Source of the DNA: Amycolatopsis alkalitolerans | GTDB taxonomy: Bacteria > Actinomycetota > Actinomycetes > Mycobacteriales > Pseudonocardiaceae | NCBI RefSeq assembly: GCF_006152065.1 | Contig: NZ_VDFW01000002.1 | Coordinates: 1 to 64,000 of the forward strand | DNA length: 64,000 nt | Reading direction: 5' to 3' | Shown: positions 17,010 through 25,856 of the stretch, one piece after another | Numbering within the stretch: the first letter of the stretch is position 1 | How the letters are laid out: each line of letters starts with the position of its first letter | Program-made: the position numbers and the translations under genes | Notes under the pieces: model-generated | The model's input: the letters and a program-made list of their open reading frames with translations, nothing else | Database searches by the model: none | What the model was told of the DNA's origin: nothing

Positions 17010-18443
17010 ATGACAGAACTGACACACACAGACTTCCTCGAAGAGGACCCGTCGGCCGGCGAGCTGGAACTGGAGGAACGCGCCTCTCTCAGGCGTGTCG
17101 CCGGGCTCTCCACCGAACTGGCGGACGTCACCGAGGTCGAGTACCGGCAGCTCCGCCTGGAACGAGTGGTGCTGGTCGGCGTGTGGACCGAAGGCACCGC
17201 GGCGCAGTCCGAAGGGTCGCTGGCGGAGCTCGCGCGACTGGCCGAGACGGCGGGCTCGGAGGTGCTCGAGGGGCTCGTGCAGCGGCGCGACAAGCCGGAT
17301 CCCGCCACGTACATCGGCTCGGGCAAGGTGCGCGAGTTGTCCGACGTCGTCATCGCGACCGGTGCCGACACGGTGATCTGCGACGGTGAGCTCTCGCCGG
17401 GCCAGCTGCGCCAGCTGGAGGCCAAGCTCAGGGTCAAGGTGATCGACCGGACGGCGCTGATCCTGGACATCTTCGCCCAGCACGCCCGCTCGAAGGAGGG
17501 CAAGGCGCAGGTCGAGCTGGCCCAGCTGCAGTACCTCATCCCGCGGCTGCGCGGCTGGGGCGAATCGCTGTCCCGGCAGGCCGGTGGCCGCGCGGGTGGC
17601 GCGGGCGGCGGCGTGGGCCTGCGTGGTCCCGGTGAGACGAAGCTCGAGACCGATCGCCGACGGATCGGCAAGCGGGTGGCGAAGCTGCGCCGCGAGATCG
17701 CGGCGATGGACACGATCCGGGGCACCAAGCGGGGCCGCCGGCTCGCCAACGAGGTGCCGAGCGTCGCGATCGTCGGTTACACGAACGCGGGTAAGTCGAG
17801 TCTGCTCAACGCCATCACGGGCGCGGGCGTGCTCGTCGAGGACGCGCTGTTCGCCACGCTGGACCCGACGACCAGGCGGTCGGCGACGCCGGACGGGCGC
17901 ACGTACACGCTGACCGACACCGTCGGGTTCGTACGGCACCTGCCGCATCAGCTGGTCGACGCGTTCCGTTCGACGCTGGACGAAGCGGCCGACGCGGATC
18001 TGCTGGTGCACGTCGTGGACGGGTCCGACCCGGCGCCGGAAGAGCAGGTCGACGCGGTGCACGAGGTGCTCGCGGAGATCAACCGCCGGCGGTCCTCGGC
18101 CCTGCCGCCCGAGCTGCTCGTGATCAACAAAGCGGACGCGGCGGACGAGCTGTCCCTGGTGCGGCTGCGGCATTCCCTGCCCGACGCGGTCGTGGTGTCC
18201 GCGCGGACCGGGAAAGGCGTGCCGGAGCTGATCGAGGAGATCGCCGCGCGGCTGCCCCGGCCTGAGGTCACCGTCGAGGCGCTCGTCCCGTACACGCGTG
18301 GAGCGCTCGTCGCCCGGGTGCACTCCGACGGCGAGGTGCTGACGGAGGAGCACCTCCCGGAAGGTACGCGGCTGTGTGCGCGAGTCCGGCCGGATCTCGC
18401 TTCGGCGCTGGAATCCTATGTCGTGAACGGCTCCCCGGCCTGA
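17010..18443 (+). CDS. hflX: Ribosome-associated GTPase HflX
   Basis: A 477-residue GTPase that splits or rescues stalled 70S ribosomes. The N-terminal HflX domain contains the conserved GSGKV in YIGSGKVRELS and a glycine-rich linker (AGGRAGGAGGG) before RGPGETKLETDRR. The G domain shows G1 GYTNAGKSS, G3 DTVGF and G4 NKAD. The ATG at 17010 has GAAGGA upstream. An upstream in-frame extension without conserved sequence is excluded. The neighbours dapF, lexA and nrdR match the mycobacterial order. Confidence 0.95.
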   Translation: MTELTHTDFLEEDPSAGELELEERASLRRVAGLSTELADVTEVEYRQLRLERVVLVGVWTEGTAAQSEGSLAELARLAETAGSEVLEGLVQRRDKPDPATYIGSGKVRELSDVVIATGADTVICDGELSPGQLRQLEAKLRVKVIDRTALILDIFAQHARSKEGKAQVELAQLQYLIPRLRGWGESLSRQAGGRAGGAGGGVGLRGPGETKLETDRRRIGKRVAKLRREIAAMDTIRGTKRGRRLANEVPSVAIVGYTNAGKSSLLNAITGAGVLVEDALFATLDPTTRRSATPDGRTYTLTDTVGFVRHLPHQLVDAFRSTLDEAADADLLVHVVDGSDPAPEEQVDAVHEVLAEINRRRSSALPPELLVINKADAADELSLVRLRHSLPDAVVVSARTGKGVPELIEEIAARLPRPEVTVEALVPYTRGALVARVHSDGEVLTEEHLPEGTRLCARVRPDLASALESYVVNGSPA

Positions 18444-18450
18444 CTGTCGG

Positions 18451-18456
18451 TACCGT
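18451..18456 (+). promoter_or_regulatory. -10 box of a leaderless transcript before the beta-propeller gene
   Basis: TACCGT ends seven bases before GTG 18464. No Shine-Dalgarno is present, which favours GTG 18464 over ATG 18470 as the start. Confidence 0.45.
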
Positions 18457-18463
18457 CGGTTCG

Positions 18464-19495
18464 GTGACCATGCGCTGGGGCGCGCTGCTCGCCACCTTCT
18501 CGTTCGTCCTCGCGCTGTCCGTCGCTCCCGCCGCGGCGGCGGACGCGCCGGCCACGGTGTGCACGGTCTCGGACCAGCGGCTCACCGAGATGTCCGGGCT
18601 GGTCAGTGACGGGCAGTGGTGGTACGCGATCAACGACGGCGGCAGCAAGGTCCAGGTTTTCGTGCTCGGGCACGACTGTGCCGTGCAGCGGGTGATCACG
18701 AACTCTCTCGATCCGTATGACCCGGAGGACCTCGCGAGGACGCCGGACGGCACGTTGTGGCTTTCGGACACCGGCGACAACGACAAGAAGCGCGCCACGG
18801 TCGCGCTGGTCGCTCTGCCGCCGCAGGGCAAGGCGACGCTGTACCGGCTGACCTATCCGGACGGCCAGCACGACGTGGAAGCCCTGCTGCTCGACCGGCA
18901 GGGCACTCCCTATCTGGTGACGAAGACCCCGTTCGGCGACTCCGGCGTCTACCGTCCGGTTTCCGCGCTGACAAGCCCTGGGCCGACCCCGCTCGAGAAG
19001 GTCGGCACCGTCGAGTTCAAGACCACCGGCACTCCCGGCGGCCCGGTGGCCGGTTTCGGTTCCGTGCTCGTGACCGGGGCCGCTTCGAGCGCCGACGGCA
19101 CGGTGGTGGCCCTGCGAACCTACACCGACGCCTATCTGTACCTGGCTCCGGACGGCGACGTGGCGGCGGCGCTGAAACGGGCCCCGGTGCGTATCCCGTT
19201 GCCCGACGAGCAGCAGGGTGAGGCGCTGGCGTTCGAACCGGACGGCACGCTCTTGTCCGGCGGGGAGGGCGCCGGACAGCCGATCCGCGCGGTCAAGAAC
19301 GCCGCGTCTCTCGTTGCGCCACCGACGCAGGACGCTCGGGACGGCGCCCCGGCCGCCGCCGGTCACGAGAGCAGTTCCGGCGCTGGAGGCTCGCCGGGCA
19401 TCAGCCCGGTATCAGCCCTGATCCTGGCCGTGGTCCTCGCGGGCGGTGGCCTCTTTGCGGTCGCCAGGCTCCGGCGCCGCTCCGCCCGTAAATAG
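18464..19495 (+). CDS. Secreted, membrane-anchored beta-propeller-like protein
   Basis: A 343-residue exported protein. It has an N-terminal signal peptide (ALLATFSFVLALSVAPAAAA), a central domain with repeated aspartate/glycine turns such as DPEDLARTPDGTLWLSDTGD and QGEALAFEPDGTLLSGGEG that suggest a propeller or esterase-like fold, a serine/glycine-rich linker, and one C-terminal membrane helix (about 312-335) ending RRRSARK. The domain therefore faces outward, held to the membrane. Function unknown. It ends directly against the convergent lexA gene. Confidence 0.8.
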   Translation: MTMRWGALLATFSFVLALSVAPAAAADAPATVCTVSDQRLTEMSGLVSDGQWWYAINDGGSKVQVFVLGHDCAVQRVITNSLDPYDPEDLARTPDGTLWLSDTGDNDKKRATVALVALPPQGKATLYRLTYPDGQHDVEALLLDRQGTPYLVTKTPFGDSGVYRPVSALTSPGPTPLEKVGTVEFKTTGTPGGPVAGFGSVLVTGAASSADGTVVALRTYTDAYLYLAPDGDVAAALKRAPVRIPLPDEQQGEALAFEPDGTLLSGGEGAGQPIRAVKNAASLVAPPTQDARDGAPAAAGHESSSGAGGSPGISPVSALILAVVLAGGGLFAVARLRRRSARK

Positions 19496-20221
19496 CTACA
19501 GCCGGCGCAGAACGGCCACCACCTTCCCGAGAACGGTCGCCTCATCCCCATTGATGGGCTCGTACGCTTCGTTCTGCGGCAGCAGCCAGAGGTGGCCGCC
19601 CTGGCGTTTGAACGTTTTCACCGTTGCCTCGCCGTCGATCATCGCGGCGACGATCTCACCGTTGTTCGCGGTCGGCTGCTGGCGCACCGCGACCCAGTCG
19701 CCATCGGTGATCGCGGCCTCGACCATCGAGTCACCGGTGACTTTCAGCAGGAACACCTCGCCCTCGCCGATGATGTCCTTCGGCAGCGGGAACACGTCCT
19801 CGATCGCCTGCTCGGCCAGCACCGGTCCACCGGCGGCGATCCGGCCGACCACCGGCACGTACGCGGGCTTCGGCATGTCACTCTCGGTGCGCCCGATCCG
19901 CGCGGCGCGCTCGGCATCCGCGGTGAGCACGCCGACCGCACGCGGCCGGTTGGCGTCGCGGCGCAGATATCCCTTGCGCTGCAAGGTGCGCAACTGGTGC
20001 GAGACCGAGGATGTGGACGTGAGGCCGACCGCCTCGCCGATCTCGCGCACGCTCGGCGGATAGCCGAACCGGTCGACCCAGGCGCGAATGACCTCCAGGA
20101 CCTGCTGCTGCCGCGGGCTCAGGCCCTCCTCGACATCCTCGGGATCGGGGAGCGGGTGCACATCCCCGAATCGTCCGCCGGGCCTGCGCGGAATCTCGGC
20201 CGACTCTTCGCTGTCTGTCAT
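19496..20221 (-). CDS. lexA: SOS-response repressor LexA
   Basis: A 241-residue repressor/autoprotease that controls the DNA-damage regulon. The N-terminal winged helix contains [20 protein letters not shown]. The cleavage site is the Ala-Gly in [10 protein letters not shown], the catalytic serine is in [11 protein letters not shown] and the lysine in [13 protein letters not shown] 20221 has GGAAGG upstream. The promoter region carries a near-consensus SOS box at 20337, so it represses itself, as is usual. Confidence 0.96.
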   Translation of the reverse strand: MTDSEESAEIPRRPGGRFGDVHPLPDPEDVEEGLSPRQQQVLEVIRAWVDRFGYPPSVREIGEAVGLTSTSSVSHQLRTLQRKGYLRRDANRPRAVGVLTADAERAARIGRTESDMPKPAYVPVVGRIAAGGPVLAEQAIEDVFPLPKDIIGEGEVFLLKVTGDSMVEAAITDGDWVAVRQQPTANNGEIVAAMIDGEATVKTFKRQGGHLWLLPQNEAYEPINGDEATVLGKVVAVLRRL

Positions 20222-20336
20222 GGTGCTGCCTTCCAGCCACATCGCTCGGTTCGTACCTGCCGGGCCGCAGACCGTGCGCGACCGGCGCGTATCGCCTTGT
20301 CCTGGTCACCGAGGGTAGTGCACCGGACGCCGAACA

Positions 20337-20352
20337 TCAAACAACTGTTCGA
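20337..20352. promoter_or_regulatory. SOS (LexA) box on the lexA side
   Basis: TCAAACAACTGTTCGA differs from the actinobacterial LexA consensus TCGAAC-N4-GTTCGA at one position. It lies 116 bases before lexA in the divergent region. Confidence 0.7.
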
Positions 20353-20417
20353 GCGACACGCCGGGTGGCTCTCGATTTTGTCGGACCCTGGTGGTACACA
20401 TTCGCGCAGAGATTCGA

Positions 20418-20433
20418 TAGAACGAGTGTTCGA
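20418..20433. promoter_or_regulatory. SOS (LexA) box on the LysM-gene side
   Basis: TAGAACGAGTGTTCGA differs from TCGAAC-N4-GTTCGA at one position. It lies 44 bases before the LysM gene and should give it damage-inducible control. Confidence 0.7.
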
Positions 20434-20476
20434 CCCGAGGCCCGCCCTGCGGGGCCGGGCCACGAGGAGGTTCACG

Positions 20477-20941
20477 ATGTCGATACTGCTGGACAGTAGC
20501 GCGGTGACCAGCGAGAACGCGACTGGAGCCCGTCCGGTGCCGGTCCGGGCGCGAAGGCGCGGGGAGCCCCGCCGGCCACCCACACGCGCCCGGGTCGTCG
20601 CCGGTCGCCGCCGGGCGGTCGTACCTGACTGCGCGCCCCGGCGCGTCGTACCGCGCTGGCCGTGGCTCGCCGTGGTCGCTCTCGCCGTCGGGCTCATTGT
20701 CACCGGTCTGGGTGTTTTCGCCGAAGGGATGTCGGGCGCGGTGCCCGAGCGGACGGCCACGGTGACCGTCGGCGTAGGTGAGACGTTGTGGGACGTCGCC
20801 CAGGAGTACGCGCCGAGTGCGGATACCGGGGCCGTCGTGGCCCGCATCAAGCAGGTGAACGGCCTCGGCGACGCCACCGTCGTGCCCGGCCTGCCGCTGA
20901 CCGTCCCGGTGGACTCGGGACCGCTCGGCGCGGGCCGGTGA
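20477..20941 (+). CDS. LysM-domain membrane protein, SOS-linked cell-division factor candidate
   Basis: A 154-residue protein with a basic cytoplasmic N-terminus (about 1-60, rich in arginine and proline), one membrane helix (WPWLAVVALAVGLIVTGLGV, about 62-81) and a C-terminal LysM domain (VGVGETLWDVAQEYAP to PLTVPV) that should bind peptidoglycan outside the membrane. It is divergent from lexA with an SOS box in front, the arrangement of ChiZ (Rv2719c) and DivS in relatives, which act on cell division after DNA damage. GAGGAGG lies upstream of ATG 20477. No separate hydrolase domain is visible. Confidence 0.85.
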   Translation: MSILLDSSAVTSENATGARPVPVRARRRGEPRRPPTRARVVAGRRRAVVPDCAPRRVVPRWPWLAVVALAVGLIVTGLGVFAEGMSGAVPERTATVTVGVGETLWDVAQEYAPSADTGAVVARIKQVNGLGDATVVPGLPLTVPVDSGPLGAGR

Positions 20942-21026
20942 CCTCCCGCCGAGAGGTGCCTCGTGACACGCGCTTCACCCGGCCGGGTCGCTTGCGCCGC
21001 GTTGGCGTGCGATCTAAGGTCAACCG

Positions 21027-21036
21027 CTATATCTAG
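21027..21036. promoter_or_regulatory. Candidate NrdR box
   Basis: CTATATCTAG, within AACCGCTATATCTAGTAGTT, fits the core of the NrdR-box consensus (CWATATATWG) with one change. It lies 191 bases before nrdR. NrdR boxes often come in pairs; I do not see a convincing second copy. Confidence 0.55.
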
Positions 21037-21087
21037 TAGTTACATGGCTGTAGTTGGTCCACAAGTTGGGGTAGACTGAAAAGCGAG

Positions 21088-21128
21088 TTGTCCACAGCTA
21101 GGTGATGTCCACCCACCGGATATCCACA
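21088..21128. promoter_or_regulatory. DnaA-box pair upstream of nrdR-nrdJ
   Basis: TTGTCCACA (21088-21096) is a perfect actinobacterial DnaA box. ATATCCACA (21120-21128) differs from TTATCCACA at one base. Between them GATGTCCACC is a weaker relative. DnaA control would tie nucleotide reduction to replication; that is inference from the sites. Confidence 0.5.
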
Positions 21129-21226
21129 AGATGATCACCAGGTCAGCATCGTTTCCGGGCCGTTGCGTGGCGGCCGGGCGCGACGGGTATCCAACGGGAA
21201 CAGACGGAAGGGGAAGGTGATCGGTC

Positions 21227-21721
21227 GTGCGGTGCCCGTTCTGCCGCCATGCCGACTCCCGGGTCGTCGACTCCCGCGAGGTGGACGAGGGGCAGGCGAT
21301 CCGCCGCCGCAGGTCGTGCTCGGCCTGCGGCCGCAGGTTCACCACCTCGGAGACGATGGTGCTCGCCGTCGTCAAGCGGTCCGGGGTGACCGAGCAGTTC
21401 AGCAGGGACAAGGTGGTCCGGGGCGTGCGCCGGGCCTGCCAGGGCAGGCCGGTCGACGACGACGCCCTGCAGCAACTCGCACAGCGGGTCGAGGAGTCGA
21501 TCCGCTCCGCTGGCGTCGCGGAGATCCCGAGTCACGAGGTCGGCCTCGCCATCCTCGGTCCGCTCCGGGAACTCGACGAGGTCGCGTACCTCCGGTTCGC
21601 CAGCGTCTACCGCTCCTTCTCCTCGGTGGAGGACTTCGAGAAGGAGATCGCGGACCTGCGCGCGGCCATGGCGGATTCGGGAGCGCCGCACGACGGCGAC
21701 AGGAGCGCGGCCGGCGAGTGA
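21227..21721 (+). CDS. nrdR: Transcriptional repressor NrdR
   Basis: A 164-residue regulator of ribonucleotide reductase genes. The N-terminal zinc ribbon has cysteines in MRCPFCRH and CSACGRRF, followed by an ATP-cone (from [16 protein letters not shown]) that senses dATP/ATP. The C-terminal 15 residues are variable. GTG 21227 is the start. It is followed after 27 bases by nrdJ, so the repressor is probably co-transcribed with its target. Confidence 0.95.
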   Translation: MRCPFCRHADSRVVDSREVDEGQAIRRRRSCSACGRRFTTSETMVLAVVKRSGVTEQFSRDKVVRGVRRACQGRPVDDDALQQLAQRVEESIRSAGVAEIPSHEVGLAILGPLRELDEVAYLRFASVYRSFSSVEDFEKEIADLRAAMADSGAPHDGDRSAAGE

Positions 21722-21748
21722 ACTCGCCGGCGGGAGAGGGACAAGTCG

Positions 21749-24574
21749 ATGACGGAGACCGTGGCGACAGGCAGTAAAGGCGCGAAGAGGGGTAAGCGCG
21801 GGCTCACCGTCGAGCGCGTGTTCACCACTGAGGGTGTGCACCCTTATGACGAGGTGAACTGGGAAAAGCGCGACGTCGTGATGACCAACTGGCGCGACGG
21901 TTCGATCAACTTCGAGCAGCGCGGGGTCGAGTTCCCCGGGTTCTGGTCGGTCAACGCGACGAACATCGTCGCCAGCAAGTACTTCCGCGGCGCGGTCGGC
22001 AGCCCGCAGCGCGAGAACAGCCTCAAGCAGCTCATCGACCGGGTCGTGAAGACCTACGTCAGGGCCGGCACCGAGAACGGCTACTTCGCCACCGGGGCCG
22101 ACGCCGAGATCTTCGAGCACGAGCTGACCTGGATGCTGCTGCACCAGGTGTTCAGCTTCAACTCCCCGGTCTGGTTCAACGTCGGCACGACCTCGAAGCA
22201 GCAGGTCAGCGCCTGCTTCATCCTCGCGGTCGACGACAACATGGACTCGATCCTCAACTGGTACAAGGAAGAGGGCCTGATCTTCAAGGGCGGCTCCGGT
22301 GCCGGGCTGAACCTGTCGCGCATCCGCTCCTCGAAGGAGCTGCTCTCCTCCGGCGGCACCGCCTCCGGCCCGGTCTCGTTCATGCGCGGCGCCGACGCGT
22401 CCGCGGGCACCATCAAGTCCGGCGGGGCGACCCGTCGCGCGGCGAAGATGGTCGTGCTCGACGTCGATCACCCCGACGTCGAGGAGTTCATCCAGACGAA
22501 GGCGCGCGAGGAGGAGAAGATCAAGGTCCTGCGCGACGCCGGGTTCGACATGGATCTCTCCGGTGCCGACATCCACTCGGTGCAGTACCAGAACGCGAAC
22601 AACTCCGTCCGCGTCAACGACGAGTTCATGCACGCGGTCGAGTCGGGCGGCGAGTTCGGCCTGCGTGCCCGCCTGACCGGCGAGGTGATCGAGACCGTCG
22701 ACGCGAAGAAGCTCTTCCGGTCGATGGCGCAGGCCGCGTGGGAGTGCGCGGACCCGGGCCTCCAGTACGACAGCACGATCAACGACTGGCACACCTGCCC
22801 CGAGTCGGGCCGCATCTCCGCGTCCAACCCGTGCAGCGAGTACATGCACCTGGACAACTCCAGCTGCAACCTCGCCTCGCTGAACCTGCTGAAGTTCCTG
22901 AAGGACGACGGCATGTTCGACGCGGAACTGTTCGTGAAGGCCGTCGAGTTCGTCATCACCGCGATGGACATCTCGATCTGCTTCGCGGACTTCCCGACCG
23001 AGCCGATCGGTGACACCACGCGCAAGTTCCGCCAGCTCGGGATCGGCTACGCCAACCTGGGTGCGCTGCTGATGGCCACCGGGCACGCCTACGACTCCGA
23101 CGGCGGCCGTGCACTGGCGGCGGCGATCACCTCACTGATGACCGGTACCTCCTACCGCCGGTCGGCGGAGCTGGCCGGGATCGTCGGCGCGTACGAGGGC
23201 TACGCCCGCAACGCCGAGGCGCACCAGCGCGTCATGCGCAAGCACGCCGCGGCGAACGACGCGATCCGCACCCTGCACGCGAACGACGCCGCGATGCGCG
23301 GCCTGGCCACCACCGAGTGGCAGCGCGGTATCGAGATCGGCGCCAAGAACGGCTGGCGCAACGCGCAGGCCAGCGTGCTCGCGCCCACCGGCACCATCGG
23401 TTTCATGATGGACTGCGACACGACCGGGATCGAGCCGGACTTCTCGCTGGTCAAGTTCAAGAAGCTGGTCGGCGGCGGCTCGATGCAGATCGTCAACCAG
23501 ACCGTCCCGCGCGCGCTGAAGGCCCTGGGCTACCAGGACGAGCAGATCGAGGCGATCGTCGAGTACATCGCGCAGCACGGTCACGTCGTGGACGCGCCGG
23601 GCCTGCGCCCCGAGCACTACGAGGTGTTCGACTGCGCGGTCGGCGAGCGGTCGATCAGGCCGATGGGGCACGTGCGGATGATGGCGGCGGTGCAGCCGTT
23701 CATCTCGGGTGCGATCTCGAAGACGGTCAACATGCCGGAGGCGGCGACCGTCGAGGAAATCGAGGAGATCTACTTCGAGGGCTGGAAGCTGGGGCTGAAG
23801 GCGCTCGCGATCTACCGTGACAACTGCAAGGTCGGCCAGCCGTTGTCCACGGCGAAGAAGTCCGAGGCCAAGGCGGACGTCGAACCGGAGAAGGTCGTCG
23901 AGTACAAGCCGGTCCGCAAGCGCCTGCCGAAGAAGCGCCCGAGCCAGACCTTGTCGTTCACCGTCGGCGGCGCCGAGGGCTACCTGCACGCGGGTTCGTA
24001 CCCGGACGACGGGCTCGGCGAGATCTTCGTCAAACTGGGCAAGCAGGGTTCGACCCTGGCCGGCGTGATGGACGCGTTCTCGATGTCGATCTCGGTGGGC
24101 CTGCAGTACGGGATCCCGCTCGAGTTCTACGTCTCGAAGTTCTCCAACCTGCGCTTCGAGCCGGCCGGGATGACCGACGACCCGGACATCCGGATCGCCA
24201 CGAGCGTGCTGGACTACCTCTTCCGCCGGCTCGCGCTGGACTACCTGCCGTACGAGAAGCGGGCGCAGCTGGGCATCTTCACCGCCGAGGAGCGCACCAA
24301 GCAGGTCGAGTCCGGTTACGGCAGCTCCTCCGCTCCGGAGCTGGAGAGCGTGGACCTGGAGGAACTGCGCAGCACGGTCGAGTCGCGCCGCGCCGAAACG
24401 GAGCCGCACCGCCCGGTCGAGCCGGAGGCGGCGCACAGTACGGCCGAACTGATGGACCTGCACCTGGGCAAGGCCAACGACGCGCCGCTGTGCATGACCT
24501 GCGGCACGAAGATGCGCCCCGCGGGCTCGTGCTACGTCTGCGAAGGCTGCGGCGCCACGTCGGGCTGCAGCTGA
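21749..24574 (+). CDS. nrdJ: Adenosylcobalamin-dependent (class II) ribonucleotide reductase
   Basis: A 941-residue enzyme that makes deoxyribonucleotides without oxygen by using vitamin B12. The alpha-domain landmarks include FNSPVWFN, GGSGAGLNLSRIRSS, SNPCSEYMHLDNSSCNLASLN with active-site residues, and a PTGTIGFMMDCDTTGIEPD segment. The C-terminus carries the zinc-like redox tail CMTCGTKMRPAGSCYVCEGCG. Length is usual for actinobacterial NrdJ. No intein or frameshift is seen. The start at ATG 21749 has GGAGAGGG upstream. A strong terminator follows. Confidence 0.97.
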   Translation: MTETVATGSKGAKRGKRGLTVERVFTTEGVHPYDEVNWEKRDVVMTNWRDGSINFEQRGVEFPGFWSVNATNIVASKYFRGAVGSPQRENSLKQLIDRVVKTYVRAGTENGYFATGADAEIFEHELTWMLLHQVFSFNSPVWFNVGTTSKQQVSACFILAVDDNMDSILNWYKEEGLIFKGGSGAGLNLSRIRSSKELLSSGGTASGPVSFMRGADASAGTIKSGGATRRAAKMVVLDVDHPDVEEFIQTKAREEEKIKVLRDAGFDMDLSGADIHSVQYQNANNSVRVNDEFMHAVESGGEFGLRARLTGEVIETVDAKKLFRSMAQAAWECADPGLQYDSTINDWHTCPESGRISASNPCSEYMHLDNSSCNLASLNLLKFLKDDGMFDAELFVKAVEFVITAMDISICFADFPTEPIGDTTRKFRQLGIGYANLGALLMATGHAYDSDGGRALAAAITSLMTGTSYRRSAELAGIVGAYEGYARNAEAHQRVMRKHAAANDAIRTLHANDAAMRGLATTEWQRGIEIGAKNGWRNAQASVLAPTGTIGFMMDCDTTGIEPDFSLVKFKKLVGGGSMQIVNQTVPRALKALGYQDEQIEAIVEYIAQHGHVVDAPGLRPEHYEVFDCAVGERSIRPMGHVRMMAAVQPFISGAISKTVNMPEAATVEEIEEIYFEGWKLGLKALAIYRDNCKVGQPLSTAKKSEAKADVEPEKVVEYKPVRKRLPKKRPSQTLSFTVGGAEGYLHAGSYPDDGLGEIFVKLGKQGSTLAGVMDAFSMSISVGLQYGIPLEFYVSKFSNLRFEPAGMTDDPDIRIATSVLDYLFRRLALDYLPYEKRAQLGIFTAEERTKQVESGYGSSSAPELESVDLEELRSTVESRRAETEPHRPVEPEAAHSTAELMDLHLGKANDAPLCMTCGTKMRPAGSCYVCEGCGATSGCS

Positions 24575-24601
24575 GCCTTGGCTGACAGTAAATAAGGTGG
24601 T

Positions 24602-24647
24602 CAGATGGGGTGCGGACTTCGTGTCGGCACCCCATCTGCCGTTTTTT
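24602..24647 (+). terminator. Rho-independent terminator after nrdJ
   Basis: CAGATGGGGTGC (24602-24613) pairs perfectly with GCACCCCATCTG (24627-24638), followed within three bases by a run of six T. It lies 28 bases after the nrdJ stop and is the clearest intrinsic terminator in the window. Confidence 0.9.
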
Positions 24648-24719
24648 GGCGAGTCGGGCGTTGCGTTCAACCCAACACGTGCGCTGTAGTGGCCGGCGGT
24701 GGCTACTCGGCCTGTTCGG

Positions 24720-25055
24720 TTACCGGATGGCCTGTCGAAGTGTCTGGCGGGCGCGTGTCAACTCGTCCGCGCGCTGATCAAGGCGGGCGAGTGGGGTGCG
24801 TAACTTGTTCAGCACACCTGGGCACGGACGCAGCGAGCCGTCCGCGACGGCACAGGGCAGCAGCTGCCGAATCAGCTCGGTGGACAGTCCGGCGGCCAGC
24901 AGGGCACGAATGTGCCTGACCCTGTGCTCGGCGGCATCGTCGTAGTCGCGGTATCCATTGGCTGCCTGCTCGATGTGAGCAGGCCGAACCCGTTCGTAGT
25001 AACGGAGTGGGCGCTCGCTCGTCCCGGTGAGTTTGGCCAACTGTCCGATCAACAT
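24720..25055 (-). CDS. MerR-family transcriptional regulator
   Basis: A 111-residue regulator with the MerR winged helix (GQLAKLTGTSERPLRYYERV, residues 4-23) and the NGYRDYDD wing, followed by a helical dimerisation region. It contains one CxxC-free pair of cysteines (LLPCAVADGSLRPCPGVL), so metal or thiol sensing cannot be excluded, though many short MerR proteins of this type respond to drugs or oxidants. It is divergent from a broken amidohydrolase gene, which was probably its target. Downstream of nrdJ, separated by that gene's terminator. Confidence 0.85.
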   Translation of the reverse strand: MLIGQLAKLTGTSERPLRYYERVRPAHIEQAANGYRDYDDAAEHRVRHIRALLAAGLSTELIRQLLPCAVADGSLRPCPGVLNKLRTPLARLDQRADELTRARQTLRQAIR

Positions 25056-25071
25056 CGCCGCGCCACTGAGC

Positions 25072-25092
25072 TTGACCTTGCCATTGTGTCAA
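25072..25092. promoter_or_regulatory. MerR-type dyad between the regulator and the amidohydrolase remnant
   Basis: TTGAC (25072-25076) and GTCAA (25088-25092) form an inverted repeat with an 11-base centre. TTGACC on the plus strand and TTGACA on the minus strand can each act as a -35. This is the type of site through which a MerR protein would control both directions. Confidence 0.4.
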
Positions 25093-25164
25093 CGTCCAAC
25101 ACTGGGGCCGGTGGCCGCATTCCGCCGCCACCGACCATGACCATTCGGCACCCGGCCGCATCCT

Positions 25165-25696
25165 GAGCGAGCCACCGATCTGGCCTCGTTCCGGCGCGAG
25201 AGGAGCGTGCGGGACGAGACGATCAGCGGACGGTCCAACGGGCCGGACAACTACCGAACCGCCTGGCAGGAACTCGACTCAGCGTGCGCGGCACACCCCG
25301 ACCGTTTCATCGGGTTCGGCAAGGTTCGCCTGGACGTCCCGGCCCCGCAGATTGCGGCGGACGTCGAGCGAGAGGTCCTCGGCCGGGGCTTTCGGGGCAT
25401 CGGTGAGCTGACGCCGCCACCGGACGGAGCCGGGCGGATCGAGCCGGTTCTGCGAGCAGCCACCGATCGAGCTGGCCCGGGAAACCCCGAACATCTACCT
25501 GGAGCTGTCGACAGCGAACATCATCTTCGCGGTGCGACTGGCCATCAACGAGATACCTGAGCGCGCACTGTTCGGTTCCGACGCCCCCTATGGCGACCCG
25601 ATTCTCTCCCGCGCCACCGTCGAACGCGTGACTCAGCCAGGTGCGCTGCGCGATCGCGTCCTCGGCGGCACGCTGGCCGAACTGCTCGATCTCTGA
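25165..25696 (+). pseudogene. Decayed amidohydrolase (amidohydrolase-2 family)
   Basis: Two reading frames together give pieces of a TIM-barrel metal-dependent hydrolase. The first frame (to about 25457) reads DNYRTAWQELDSACAAHPDR, then FIGFGKV and GFRGIGELTPPPDG. The second frame (from about 25461 to the TGA at 25696) reads IELARETPNIYLELSTANII, then ERALFGSDAPYGDP, the family's C-terminal metal-site aspartate region. The central barrel strands that normally separate these pieces are missing, and the frame shifts at the join, so an internal deletion has removed part of the gene. No good start codon for a complete protein is seen. It is divergent from the MerR regulator. Confidence 0.75.
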
Positions 25697-25856
25697 CCGC
25701 ACGCACGGCTTCGACACAAGCTTGGGGGTGACCGAGCCAGGCCCGGTCACCCCGCCAAACCACTTGTTCACTTGCTGCCCGCTAACCTCTGTCACGTTCC
25801 GGCGTGCCGTCTCGTCGTAACTGCGGGAACCTGGAACCGGCGAACAAGGGGGTACC

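Noticed and set aside
20942-21226. Cobalamin riboswitch before the B12-dependent reductase operon
   Set aside because: I found no B12-box-like conserved core; the region instead shows NrdR- and DnaA-type sites.
21143-23086. 647-codon minus-strand frame opposite nrdR and nrdJ
   Set aside because: Composition is that of a shadow frame (valine/aspartate/arginine repeats), and nrdJ on the plus strand is certain.
21749-24574. Intein in nrdJ
   Set aside because: Length and motif spacing fit an uninterrupted class II enzyme; no splice-junction residues or extra domain.
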